Below are positions 33,020-44,600 of a stretch of 64,000 nt of DNA, in pieces. Position 1 is the first letter of the stretch. Each line of letters opens with the position of its first letter. The translations under genes and the position numbers were made by a program. Source of the stretch: Saccharum officinarum (Eukaryota; Streptophyta; Magnoliopsida; Poales; Poaceae); the NCBI GenBank assembly GCA_020631735.1, contig CM036160.1, positions 114,806,680 through 114,870,679 on the forward strand, in the 5' to 3' direction. Below the pieces are notes generated by a model, which saw only the letters and a list, made by a program, of their open reading frames with translations, was not told where the DNA came from and ran no database searches.

Positions 33020-35740
33020 GAGACCCTATAGGATGCCTCCAAATGAACTAGCTGAACTTGCAATTGAATGAACTTTTGAAGAAAGGGTTGATTCGTCCTA
33101 GCTCATCGCCATGGGATGTCCTGCTATCTTTGTAAAGAAGAAGGATCAGTCGTTGCGGATGTGCGTAGATTATAGACCTCTCAATGTAGTCACTGTCAAA
33201 AATAAGTACCCTCTACCACGTATCGACATCTTGTTCGATCAGTTGTCTAAAGCTAAAGTTTTCTCCAAGATCGATCTAAGATCGGGCTACCATCAAATTA
33301 AAATTCGCCCGGAAGATGTTCCAAAGACAGCCCTTTCTACCAGATACGGTCTTTATGATGAGTATCTGTTATGTCTTTCGGATTGACAAATGCCCCCGCA
33401 CACTTCATGTACTTGATGAATTCGGTGTTTATGCCTGAATTGGACAAGTTTGTGGTGGTATTTATTGATGACATCCTGGTATATTCTGTGAATGAGGAGG
33501 ATCACGCTGAACATTTGCGTATTATCCTCATAAGACTGCGTGAACATCAACTATATGCAAAGTTCAGTAAGTGCGAATTCTGGCTTCGAGAGAATTTACT
33601 TGGGCATGTGTTGTCCGATGGGAGGAATTTGGTGTGGATCCCGCCAAGGTACAGGAAGTACTGAACTGGAAGGCTCCTATCTCGGTTCACGAGGTCCGGA
33701 GTTTCCTTGGGTTAGCTGGCTATTATCGTCGCTTCATCCCGGATTTCTCCAAAATAGCCAAACCCATGACTCGGTTGCTGCAAAAAGACACCAGGTTTGT
33801 CTGGACTCCTGAGTGTGATGCGGCTTTTCACCAACTACGAACCCTCCTACCCTCGGCTCGGTTTTGGCGCAACCGGATATCGAGAAACCTTTTGATGTTT
33901 ACTGTGATGCCTCAGGCATAGGTTTGGGAGGTGTTTTGATGCAGGAAGGCCGAGTAATTGCATATACTTCCCGACAACTTCGGAAGCATGAGGTGAATTA
34001 TCCAACGCATGACTTAGAACTAGCTGCAGTTGTTCATGCTTTGAAAGTATGGCGGCATTATCTGCTGGGAAATGTCTGCAATATCTACACCGATCATAAA
34101 AGCCTCAAATACATCTTCACTCAACCCGAGCTAAATATGCGTCAGAGAAAATGGCTCGAGTTGATTAAAGATTATAATCTTCAAGTACACTATCACCCAG
34201 GCAAGGCAAATGTGGTTGCGGACGCTTTAAGTCGTAAGTCTCATTGCCATTCCTTAATTGAAACTGATTTTTACCAATCTCGCCTGTTACATCCGGCAGT
34301 CCTGTACCACATCACTGTCAGTGGTACTCTCAGAAATAGAATCATTGAGCTCCAAAAGACTGATCCGGGTATCTTTCACATAAAACGGAAGATGAATGAA
34401 GGAGAGACTAAGCATTTCAGGTTAGATTGACGAAGGTGTGCTGTGGTTTAAGGATAGGTTAGTGGTACCTAAGGACCGAGAGCTTAGAGATCAGATCCTG
34501 TCCGAAGCACATTCGTCCAAGTTGTCCATCCATCCGGGTAGTAATAAGATGTATTATGATTTGAAACCCCTTTATTGGTGGACCAAGATGCGGAAAGAGA
34601 TAGCAGCATATGTTGCTAGATGTGACACCTGTTGCAGAGTTAAAGCTGTGCACATGAAAGCTGGGCTACTTCAGCCACTTTCCATTCCAGGCTGGAAATG
34701 GAAGAGATAAGTATGGATTTCATTGTCGGACTTCCTCCTACTGTCAAAAATCATAACTCTATTTGGGTAATTGTTGATCGTTTGACTAAATCAGCTCACT
34801 TCATCCCAGTGAGAGTGGACTATCGTCCCACTGACTATGCTGAGTTGTACTTCAATCAGATAGTCCGGCTTCATGGGATACCTCGTACTATCGTTTCTGA
34901 CCGTGGTCCCCAGTTCACTGCTCGCTTTTGGGAGCATTTGCATCACCTTCTGGGAACCAAGTTAGTGAGAAGCTCGGCTTATCACCCCCAGACATCGGGT
35001 CAGACAGAACGAGTTAACCAAATCTTGGAAGATCTGTTGCGAGCATGCGTCATTTCATCCAAGGGTTCTTGGGAAAAATGGTTACCTCTAGTCGATTTTC
35101 GTACAATAATAGTTATCAAGAGAGTATTAAGATGGCCCCATTCGAAGCTTTGTACGGTCGAAAGTGTTCGAACTCCACTAAACTGGGTAGAGCTGGGGAA
35201 AGAAGGTATTATGGCATTGATTTTGTCCAGGAAGACGAGGAACAAAGTCCGTACCATCCAGAAACACATGGCTGCAGCACAAGCGAGACAGAAAAGCTAT
35301 GCGGATCGTCGTAGAAAACCACTCGAATTTGAAGTTGGAGACTTCGTTTATTTGAAAGTTTCTCCAATGAAGAGTGTCCAACGTTTGGTGTTAAGCGGAA
35401 ACTTGCACCAAGATACGTGGGTCCTTTCCAGATCATAGGCAAGAGTGGAGCTGTTGCGTACAAAATCCAGTTGCCTCCTGAGATGAGAGCCATATTCAAC
35501 GTTTTCCATGTATCTCAGCTCAAAAAAGTGTCTTCGGGTCCTGAGGAACAAGTTCCTTTAGGTGATATCAGACTGGAATCCGACCTAACCTATGAAGAAA
35601 AGCTAGTCCGAGTGATCGATACTCAGGAACGAGTAACTAGAAGTAAAGTGGTTAAGTGGTACAAAGTGATGTGGAGTAATCAGGGAAGTGAGAGTGATGC
35701 TACGTGGGGAACGGGAGGATTATTTGCGGGATGGTTATAA
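33012..35740 (+). pseudogene. Broken pol: reverse transcriptase, RNase H, integrase, chromodomain
   Basis: All domains are recognisable but spread over several frames. [22 protein letters not shown] and [13 protein letters not shown] (33160-33310), then the catalytic FIDDILVYS (33460-33490) after a frameshift near 33360. RNase [17 protein letters not shown], with [10 protein letters not shown] (33895-34130). Integrase: zinc finger with H..H and CDTC (34500-34640), core with MDFIVGLPP, IVSDRGPQF and GQTERVNQ carrying the D, D and E residues (34715-35020). The last part (about 35570-35720) is a chromodomain: YEEKLVRVIDTQERVTR, then VVKWYKVMWSNQ and SDATW. Chromodomains of this class are known to target integration to heterochromatin marks. 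At least six frameshifts separate the parts; some sit in homopolymers and may be sequencing errors. Confidence 0.9.
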
Positions 35741-35793
35741 AGAAATTCTATGAAAAATGGTACGCTTTTCCAAATCTCGGGACGAGATTTTTA

Positions 35794-35806
35794 TAAGGGG
35801 GAGGGC
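35794..35806 (+). other. Polypurine tract
   Basis: AAGGGGGAGGG(C) directly precedes the 3' LTR TGTAACAC. Confidence 0.8.
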
Positions 35807-38498
35807 TGTAACACTTCAAGTGTTTAGTCCTTAATTGCATTGCATTTGCATGGCATAAGCATCAGCATGCATCATTCATGTTTGTTATTTTATGTGATGC
35901 AAACACATGTGATTGTTCTGGGGTTTATTCGAATTATTTCATGAAGTATTTGATAGTTGGTGTAACAAAAAGGTAAGGTAGCCAATCATGACCTACAAAC
36001 ACCTAGTTATACTTAGAGGTAACATTTGGAACAAGGTTCATGTTGACCAAAATTACAAAATTGCCCTCCAAGAAAAGTTGACCACCATTTGACCCTAGAA
36101 GGCTTCTAGTTTGACCAGTTAAAAAGTCCAGCTTAGAAATCTTGCATGGAGAAGCAACCTTAAGTAAAGTTGTAGAGAATTTCATGAGGAACAAAAGTTC
36201 TAATATGGCCATCTCATTGAAAATGACCAGAGCATGCTCAAAAATGGCCCACAAGTCAGCTTGAGTGGTTGATCAACACTTAGAAAAATTCTAAGTCTGG
36301 AAATTGGACTTTTCAGTTTTCACTGTACCTCACTTTAGCAACTTGTAACTCACAAACCAGGCCAAACCAGCCTTTGAGCCAATTGACAAAGTGTGTTGTC
36401 CACACATAGCTCTACAACATTGTCAATATCACTATCACCTAGGTTCTTCTTAATAGTTTAGGAGATATATAGTGTCAAGAAGTTAGGGTTTTCAGTCCAG
36501 TCGACTTGATCTCTGAAACTGCATTTCAGTTTCAAGGGGCACCACTTTGGAGCTCTGTAGTTTCAAATCTAGGCTGAACCAGCCCAAACTCCAATTGACA
36601 AACTTGTAGACCTCATGTAGCTCTACAAAATTGGTGTAATCATCTCTTCGACTAATTCGAACCGGTTTGGGAGATAATCATCGTGGAAGTCGCTCTGTCA
36701 GTCGGTCATCGCTGTCACCATTCACCGATTCGTTTCGTCAGCCGGGAGAGTGGCCGACCGGCCGCAGGCCGTCGTCGACGCGTGGAGGCGCCGGTGGCGC
36801 CCGTACGCCGGCCCTGGCCCCACCAGTCAGGCCGCGACGCCTTCAAGACGCCACGACGCGCGAGCCGGCCTCCATTCCTCCGCCCCCTCTCTTCCAGTTG
36901 CCAAGAACACCGAAACCGAGCCGCCATTGCCGTTCTTCTCCGGCGGGCTCAAGCACGAGCTACACCGCATCACCGACTGCCAGACCTCGCCAATCCCTCC
37001 GCCTCACCACCCTCCATCCCCTTGACCCACCGAAGCCCGTGATTTGACTCAAGGTGAGCCGCATTGCTTCCTTCCCCATCTCCGAGAGGTTGCCGGAGCC
37101 CGCCATGGGACCTCACCGTGGTCGGGGTGCTTCGGGTCTCTCTCCATCCTCCCTTCCTAGCAAAATGGATCCGCCTAGCTTCGGTGAAGCTCGTACCGAG
37201 CCTAGAACCGCACCGTACATCCTCACCGGCGACGGTGCGCGCCACCGGACATCACCGGCGGCCGCTCGCGGTGACAAGCTCCTTCCACCCCATCCCCATC
37301 CATTCCACGAGCACAAATCGACGCAGCACGGGTGACGGAGAACACGAGGCGGTGTTCAATTGGCCGAGCGGAGCTCTTCTCCGGCGAGCTCGAGCTCGTC
37401 GGAGCTCGCGGGCCTCCGCTCCCCTGTCTCCGGTCACTGACCGCGGGGGCCCGCCCGTCAGTGTCTCGCGCGGCGGGCGGAGCACTGAGCGGGCCGCGCG
37501 CGCGCGAGTGTGGGCGAGTTTTCCGGGCCGGCCCAGTTCATCCGAAATGAAATTCATTTTTATTATTTTGTCACTGATTTTTGTACAAGTTGGAAAAAAT
37601 ATAGATCTAGGATTTTAATGATCCAAAAATCATGAGATAAATTTTGTTAGGGTCTACTTGATGTGTAGTATTTTAGAAAAATATAAATCTGGAATGTGAT
37701 TTTTAATTTCTAGGAGAATTTAATAGATCCTTTAAATGTGTGTTTGGAATGCATGCAATTTGTTAAATTTATAACTTGAGCTGTAGTGTCCATAAATCAT
37801 AAATTTTGGTGGGTAGGTTACTCTATGCTAGCCCTAGCTCTGGTAAAAATTTGGGCATCAGTGCTTAAGTACTTTTTCAAGTTATAATGCTATCTTGTTA
37901 TTTTAGGAAATGCTTAAAGGAATTTTAGTAATTTTTCTACATGTGCAATGTTCTTATAAATTTTTGGGAGAATGTCTTGGTACCTTAAAGTGTCTAAGAA
38001 AAAAATATTAAATCTGTTGTTTGACACTTTTCAATAGGGTTTCCTATTTATGCAAAATCAGCCTTATTAGCTTGTGAATTTTGTGTAGGGAGTTTCTTTG
38101 AATAATTTAGTTCAAATTTTTACAGTAGTCTCTTTTTGGGTCAAAGAGTCCTCTGTAATTTTTGTAGAATTTTGGGAGCAGTTTACATATATGTTTAAAA
38201 ATTCCACCTAATTAATTAAGTAAAATAAGAAATGAGTATAAATAAATATTCTAGGTGGGCACACCTTACTTTCTGGTGTTTTTGTGACATTTTTGTGAAC
38301 TTGTAGTAGTATTAGTTTGGTCTTAGAGAATGTTTGGTCATATCAATAAATATTTAACCTTTGTAATTTTAGGTTTTTCTGGACAGCTAGTAGTAATTTC
38401 TAAATTTGGCTTGATAAAATTGGTTGCTGGAAAACTTGTAAATACCAAAGTTGGATTAAACTTGATGAACTAGCTTGTGTCAAAATTTGGAAGCAATT
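35807..38498 (+). repeat. 3' LTR, first 2.7 kb, cut by the scaffold gap
   Basis: Matches 24533-27230 almost base for base, but with many one- or two-base indels in runs (for example GCAACACATG against GCAAACACATG). The sequence breaks off at the N run; what follows the gap is not LTR, so roughly 2.1 kb of LTR and the right flank are missing. Confidence 0.9.
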
Positions 38499-38598
38499 NN
38501 NNNNNNNNNNNNNNNNNNNNNNNNNNNNNNNNNNNNNNNNNNNNNNNNNNNNNNNNNNNNNNNNNNNNNNNNNNNNNNNNNNNNNNNNNNNNNNNNNN
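38499..38598. other. Assembly gap, 100 N
   Basis: Exactly 100 N, the usual placeholder for a scaffold join of unknown size. Adjacency across it is not evidence of physical linkage. Confidence 0.98.
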
Positions 38599-38601
38599 CG
38601 T

Positions 38602-40130
38602 TGTGACCGGACGCGCCCCGCGTCCGATCGTCCTTGCGAACCGCAGTTCCTTCTGGGCGACTGACCGGACGCGCCGTTACAAACCCTAACACCCGTGTCT
38701 GCGCAGTAACTGACCGGACGCGTCCGGTCATACCATGACCGCGTCCGGTGCAACGTCCGGTCACCTCTGTGACCTCCGTTCGCCTCCGTTTCTTTTCCGA
38801 CTTCCGGCGTAGTGGAAAATAGGCTTTTCAACTCCTTGAAAACGCCTGAATCCCGCGCTCACACGCTCGGTGGGAGGGAGAGAGGAACCCAAACCCCTCT
38901 CTACCCGCAAACCACAGCGCGACCAACGCCACCTTTGTAAATGTGCCAACACCATCAAGTGTACATCTCCATGTGCTTGTGTGTTAGCTTTTTCTCAATC
39001 ATTTTCAAAGGTTTTCCAATTAGCTCACTAGGTCCTACATGCAATGCACTTTATGAATTCACCTAGTGGCACCCGTGCATCGAATAACCGATAAGACTTC
39101 CCCTCTTAATAGTTCGGCTATCGATCCTAAACCACTCACACCCTCTATGGTGTCTTGAGTGTAAAACAAAATGGCCCTATGGTTATACCTTTGCCTTGAG
39201 CCCATTTTGTTTCTCCAAATGATATGATCCACTTCATATCATCACATGACCGTCTCGATCCATCGACCTTAACTTCACTTGCTCTTCACCGTTGCATCGG
39301 TCCGTCGGCGCTAAGTCTTGCTCAAGCTTCACCATCGCATGGTCCTTCGCTTCGAAGCCTCGACTTGCCCTTCACCTTCACAACCGGTCCATCGAGCCAA
39401 GCCTCATCTTGGTCTTCACCATCTTGGTCATATGAGTCAATGTCATGTCTCATATGCAATGACCACCTTTATCTAAATCATCCACTTAGATACAAAGGTT
39501 AGTCCTAGGTTTCATCAATTAGCCAAAACCAAACTAGGGACTTTCAGGTGTTTAGTTCCCAAAAATTTTCATCCCAAAACATCACATTGAATTTTGCTGC
39601 ACATGCATGGAGCATTAAATGTAGACAAAACAAAAAACTAATTGCACAGTTCACCGTGAAATCGCGAGACGAATCTTTTAAGCCTAATTAGTCCATGATT
39701 AAACAGTAATTGCCAAATAAAACAAAAAATCTACAGTACCCAAAACCAAAAAATTTTGCCAAACTAAACACCCCCTTAGCCCCGCCTATTCGGGCCTTGT
39801 TTAGATACACCCCAAAAGTTGAAATTTTTTCACTCTCTCCATCACATCAATCTTTGGACCCATGCATGAAGTAGTAAATGTAGATAAAAAATAACTAATT
39901 ACACAGTTTAGTAGGAAATCACGAGATGAATCTTTTGAGCCTAGTTGGTCCACGATTGGACAATATTTGCCATATAAGACAAAAGTGGTACTATTTATTA
40001 GATTAATTTTTTTTCAATCTAAACGAGGCCTCGGTTCGAATCAAACCACCGGTGCCACCTTCACACGTGACGCGTGGGCCCTCGCTGTCATACAGTCGGG
40101 ACAACCTCACGAAATCTCACGGCTCCCGCT
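38602..40130 (+). repeat. Upstream copy of the CAP-D2 promoter block
   Basis: Near-identical (about 99 percent by eye) to 45947-47503. It contains the 3' part of the solo LTR, the GGTGT target duplicate at 39540, two MITEs (39537-39775 and 39791-40030) and the 5' flank of CAP-D2 up to CTCACGGCTCCCGCT, where similarity stops abruptly. It lacks 28 bp in the GACCGGACGCG array compared with the other copy. It has no coding part of CAP-D2. Confidence 0.93.
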
Positions 40131-41327
40131 ATAGGGGGCAGGAGTATCCACCCATGTATGCAGCCTCTTTGTGTTTTAGAGATTCAGAGCTTCGGTGCAA
40201 TACTGTAGTCTGTAGCGCAAATGTACTATGTTCTTGAAAAAAGTGTTTTTTACGCAGATAAACATTGTTTTATATAAAAAACAATAACATCTTACAAAAG
40301 TGTAATATTTGGTTCCACTAAGTCAATTGTTTTCTTAAATTTAACTAAATTAGTAGAAAACAGTATTATTAATGCGTGTCTCTTGATAGGTTTAATATAA
40401 AAAATTCTCAAATTAATGAATGACACTTATTCGGTACACTAGTGCTTTTTTGTTATTCGGTGAGCTTAAAATTTTATTGATTTTGTAAGAAAGGACTGCA
40501 ACAACACTCTGTTGAGATGGAGACAGTAGGTCTCATCATCGCACCTCATTGGTTTAAAAAAATTGCATCGCTCGTTACCATACTCCCTCCGTCATATGAT
40601 ACTTGTTTCCCTAGCCTTTTACACGTGTCCTAAATTAGTTGTCGTTTTTACTTTTTCAATACACATTTCTCTTTTTACAATACATCTCTACCTATATGGA
40701 AAGTTTAGATCTCTCACCTAGGCAACTTTGTTTCCTTGTCTGGCCGAGCAACTCACTCGACAAAGCTAGCCTCGCCAACAAAGGCGAGCCAAATTGGCTC
40801 TATTAACCAAACAATGGTAAATCGAGTAAATAAAGGAACTAAACATTGCAAACTTTGCTTAGCAAGACAAGGTGAGCACCATCAATGAATCCAAAGACGC
40901 CTATCTTTCTCCTCGTTTCCTATGCAAAACCCATTTTTCATTTCTTCCTAATTCACGTGCTCTATACTAAAATCTCATCTATTACGAGATAGAGGGAGTA
41001 TTATGGTAATTGGGCTAAAATTAAGCAAACAACATAAAAGTTTGAGTGCCTTGGACCCCGCTAACAGTTGTACGAAAATGCATTTACATTTGGCATGTGG
41101 AATGGACGTGGATGCTCAAAAGAGACATGCTTCTCCCTCATATCGCTCTAGCACACACGACTAGTTGACCTTGGTACCTCCCTTCTTCGTTGCTTAAGAG
41201 CAAATGTAGTCTATTATGAAAACGCGAATATTTTGGTTATTTGATCGATCTAACAGTTGGTTTTACACAACAGTTAACACAAGCTCATTTATAAAAAAAA
41301 AACAGTCAACACGAGGTCACGATCTTT
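40131..41327. other. Intergenic with one Stowaway MITE
   Basis: 40581-41000 starts TACTCCCTCCGTCATATG and ends GAGATAGAGGGAGTA, inverted Stowaway ends with TA borders. The rest is AT-rich. No gene seen. Confidence 0.55.
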
Positions 41328-44300
41328 GGCAGTGTTCGGCTAGGCTGAAATGGCTAGCTGGGCTGCTTTTGGCTGGGCTTAGCCCAGTCGTTCGGCGGCC
41401 TAGCTCCAGCCGAACGGCTACAGCCTACAGGCCGCCTTCCCCGCCGCAGTGTCCCTCCCTCCTTCATTCCGTTCCCCAGCGCCCGGCGTGGCTAGGGTTT
41501 ACTTCTCACTCGCCCCTCTTCCTCTTTCCTCCACGCACGCCGCAGCGGCGTGAGGTTCCCGCGACCGTGCCTGGCCCGGCGCCGTGGGCAGCCTCGGCGA
41601 CCTCCGTGAGCTCTGGAGCCCCCCTTCAACCTACCGTCGTCGACGCCCGTCCGTCAGGAACAACAAGGTACCCCCCATACGACATCTCCATCGTACCCCC
41701 CTCCGGATCTGACGCCAGCGTCGTCGGCCCCCCTTCCCCAGCCTACGACAGCGTCCGTCCCCTCTCCCCCTCTCCGGATCTAACACTCACATGCTCTTGT
41801 TCAAGGTCAACCGAACCGCGGCCAATGGATCCGCCTCTCAAGTCACCGGAATCACCTGCCTCCTCGCTGGATCTGAGACCTCCAGGTATGCTCTCATTCA
41901 CAAGCGTCATTGGTTTCTTCCCTGTCCTAGGTCATTCATCTCATTCGTTTGATTACGCTTCCTACAGCCCTTCAGTTGATGTGCGATGAACTTCTGTTCA
42001 AAGCTGCCCACACTGGCAGCGTCGTCCACTTCGTCGTCCTCTACACCTCTAGCCAGGCACTACAACCTCCGTTCAAAACGCGGCAAGCATTTTGCCAAGG
42101 CACTTCCCCCTTTCTCCCACCTAATTTCTCGTGCATGTTAGTTTACCATTCGCCAAAGGTTTGTGTTCTATGATGCATACATCATCCAAAACCTTTTGAA
42201 CATGGCAGCATATGTCCTCGGATCGCGCTAACTGGGAAGAGCCCACCTTGAGGATCTACAATTCCAAACAAGACAAGACTCTATTAATTGTGTTCTAGGT
42301 TCAGCCCCAAGACCAGGAAGGTTAGTGATTTGAACTTGTTTACTTCATTTCATCAGAACTGAGCCCTTCAGCAGTATGAGTCCTAGTTATTCTTGCAGAT
42401 GAGTAGCCCTACGTACCCCTACACCTGGCCGGTCGAGCATGACAACAACGACGATGCATCCTTGTACACCGTGGTGGCTGCTGCGGTCCTCCTTGCAAGG
42501 CTCAAGTCTGCACTGGCCAATAAGGCTCTAGTGGTGAACCCGGAGCTGCCCTTCCCGAGGCAGACAGGACAACAGTGCTCGAAATCACTCTACACAATGA
42601 AGAGTTGTGCCTCGACAACTTGCGTATGTGTCCAGATGATTTCCTCCACTTGCATGATATTTTACATGGGTTTGGGCTCAACAGTACAAGGCAAACAGGA
42701 TCAATGGAAATTTTAGCTATGTATGTGCGCACTTGTGCTCACCATGGGGCAACTAGAGAGGGCAGGGATAGATTTGTCCGGTCTTTAGATACAATTAGTA
42801 GAAAGGTGACTCATGTCGCTGAGGTAATGCAAAGGTGGGCTGACACTATTATTGTTCCCTATGATATCACTTATGCTGGAGTGAAAGCCCACTTAAGGAA
42901 TACGAACCATTCTTTGATGGATGCATTGAGGCTTTGGATGGAAGTCATGTCAAAGTGAAGGTGAGTAAGCAGGCAAGACTTGACTATATTAATGGGAAAG
43001 GGGATGTCACAATTAATGGATGTGCCATTGTGGACATGGATGGGCGCTTCACATTTGTCGGGCGCGGGGTTAGCGGGGTCGGTGCATGACATGCAGGTAC
43101 TGAAAGATTGTTGGGCTGAACTGAACTTTCCGCATCCACCTCCAGGTTAGTAAGCAGTGGCATTCATATGTTCAAACATCATTTGCAGATGGTGGCCTAG
43201 AAAATTATGAACTAACTAACCAAGTGGTTTATGTGTGACAAGACGCTACTATTTGGTGGACGTGGGGTATCAGGTGGGTTGTGGGTACATGGGGCCTTTC
43301 AAAAATACAAGGTACCATCTGAAGGAATTTGAGGAACTACCTGTTGAGGATATGACTCGGGAGGAGAAGTTTAACTAGACTCATTCGAAGCTACGCAATG
43401 TCATCGAAAGACAATTTGGGATCCTGAAAGGAAGGTGGCACATTTTGGAAGAGGTACCATTCTTTCCTAGGGAGAAGCAGTTGATGATTATTACTTCATG
43501 CTTTGCGATGCACAATTACTTGTACAGTCAAAAGTATGGAGATGGGGCGGAAACGTACTAACCAGGTGAATGGGTGCAGATGAATGCTCATACTACTATG
43601 CAAGGTTTGAGGGAGTACATTGCGACCGCTATGTGGGTGTAATGATTGTGGAAAGGTAATGTAAATTAGGATGATAACTGGTTCAATTGAATGTAGACGT
43701 GCCTTGTATGTTTACATATAGGTTTTTAAATGTCCTGAAATTGTAGGCGAGGCCGTGTGGGGAGGACATGTCGAAGTGGGTTCAAGCATGGCATGAAGAA
43801 CTAGTGGTGGTTGGGTAAGGAACTTTTGCATGGGAGCCGTAGTTATGCTCATTGTTGTGTGCGGGAATAGAATCCACTAAGACATAGGTAGATGTGCAGG
43901 AATGGTAGGGAATGCAAAAAGTAGGATTGTATGCCAGTGTAGATACTTGTTGTAGGTGGAGTATATGTGCATATTTGAAGGCGCATGTTTCTGTAGTTGT
44001 TGCAAGTGATTTGGGCAACTGCTACAAGTTTTGTAAATGCTCCACTAGGCCACATGTAATAGTTTTAGGGAGAACTAAGAGGTGATGTAGTGCTGCAACT
44101 TGATGTTGTAATTAGAGCGTAGGAGGTCCACTGATCTGTTCAAATTTGTTCACGAAATATGTATGGCACTGATGGTGTGTGGCAATGAAATTTGAATGGA
44201 TTTTGAATAACTTTTAAGGTGTAATGCAGTGGTATGTACTATCTTTTATATGTGTTCATGGTAATACTTGTTGTGCTCTATGTGTTTGAATGGTAATACT

Positions 44301-44452
44301 TGTTGTCCACTTTTGTGTGGATGCTGCTGTGTTGGCGCCATGTGTTGAATGATGCTCTGTTGATTTAAAATTAAATGTGGCCGGATGGTTGTACCATCTG
44401 GATGTTTTGGCTGGTTTTTCCTGTACCAGCTATTTTTAGCAGCAGCCATAGC
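41328..44452 (+). mobile_element. Decayed PIF/Harbinger transposon
   Basis: The centre encodes a HARBI1-type transposase relic. The left side starts near GGCAGTGTTCGGCTAGGCTG, and the right side reads AGCTATTTTTAGCAGCAGCCATAGCC; these are loosely inverted (GGCTAGGCTG...TAGCTGG against GGCTATGGCTG...TAGCTGG). 41411-41990 is GC-rich and resembles a gene leader. I see no MYB-like second ORF. Ends are approximate. Confidence 0.5.
42500..43640 (+). pseudogene. HARBI1-like DDE transposase relic
   Basis: A reading broken by frameshifts contains LRMCPDDFLHLHDIL, ATREGRDRF, then in another frame FFDGCIEALDGSHVKVKVSK, INGCAIVDMDGRFTFVGRG, VHDMQVLKD, then GYMGPFKNTRYHLKEF and LRNVIERQFGILKGRWHIL. The Asp of ALDGSHV, the Asp-Gly pair of DMDGRF and the Glu of NVIERQFG correspond to conserved parts of the HARBI1 nuclease domain. 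In-frame stops occur before THSKLRN and after GAETY. It cannot encode a full transposase. Confidence 0.8.
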
Positions 44453-44559
44453 CAGGGCTGTTCGCTTGAGCTTTCAGCCGCTTATTTTCAGTCAGCTAGC
44501 AGTATTTTTTCTCATAATAAATCAACTCAGCCACTTATTTTTGGGCCAAGCGACAGGCC
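44453..44559. mobile_element. MITE related to the 5640 element
   Basis: Starts CAGGGCTGTTCGCTTG and ends CCAAGCGACAGGCC, with TTTCAGCCGCTTATTTTCAG inside. It abuts a 23-bp segment shared with the CAP-D2 promoter. Confidence 0.5.
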
Positions 44560-44600
44560 AGGTTCGAATCAAACCACCGGTGCATGGCCTTAGGGGGTGT

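Larger units (their letters stand above)
24533..38498 (+). mobile_element. Ty3/gypsy chromovirus (Tekay/Del-like) with extra histone-tail-mimic ORF
   Basis: Order: 5' LTR (24533-29360), primer-binding site, leader, extra ORF (30136-30750), gag-protease (31409-33019), reverse transcriptase, RNase H, integrase, chromodomain (to about 35750), polypurine tract, 3' LTR (35807 into the gap). Gene order and the C-terminal chromodomain place it with the plant chromoviruses; the very long LTRs and domain sequences fit Tekay/Del. Copies of such elements are widespread in Andropogoneae genomes. The 3' LTR is cut by the scaffold gap, so the right target duplication cannot be checked. Pol is disrupted by several frameshifts, some at homopolymers and possibly artefactual. 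Confidence 0.9.

Noticed and set aside
38400..38831. ORFs reading through the N gap
   Set aside because: They join unrelated contigs across 100 N and are meaningless.
38602..40130. Second CAP-D2 gene start
   Set aside because: Similarity stops before the first coding exon; sequence beyond 40130 is unrelated, so only the promoter block is duplicated.
44561..44583. GGTTCGAATC resembles the B box / T-arm of a tRNA gene
   Set aside because: No paired T-stem, acceptor stem or A box around it; the same 23 bp recurs as part of the CAP-D2 promoter, so it is a duplicated promoter segment.
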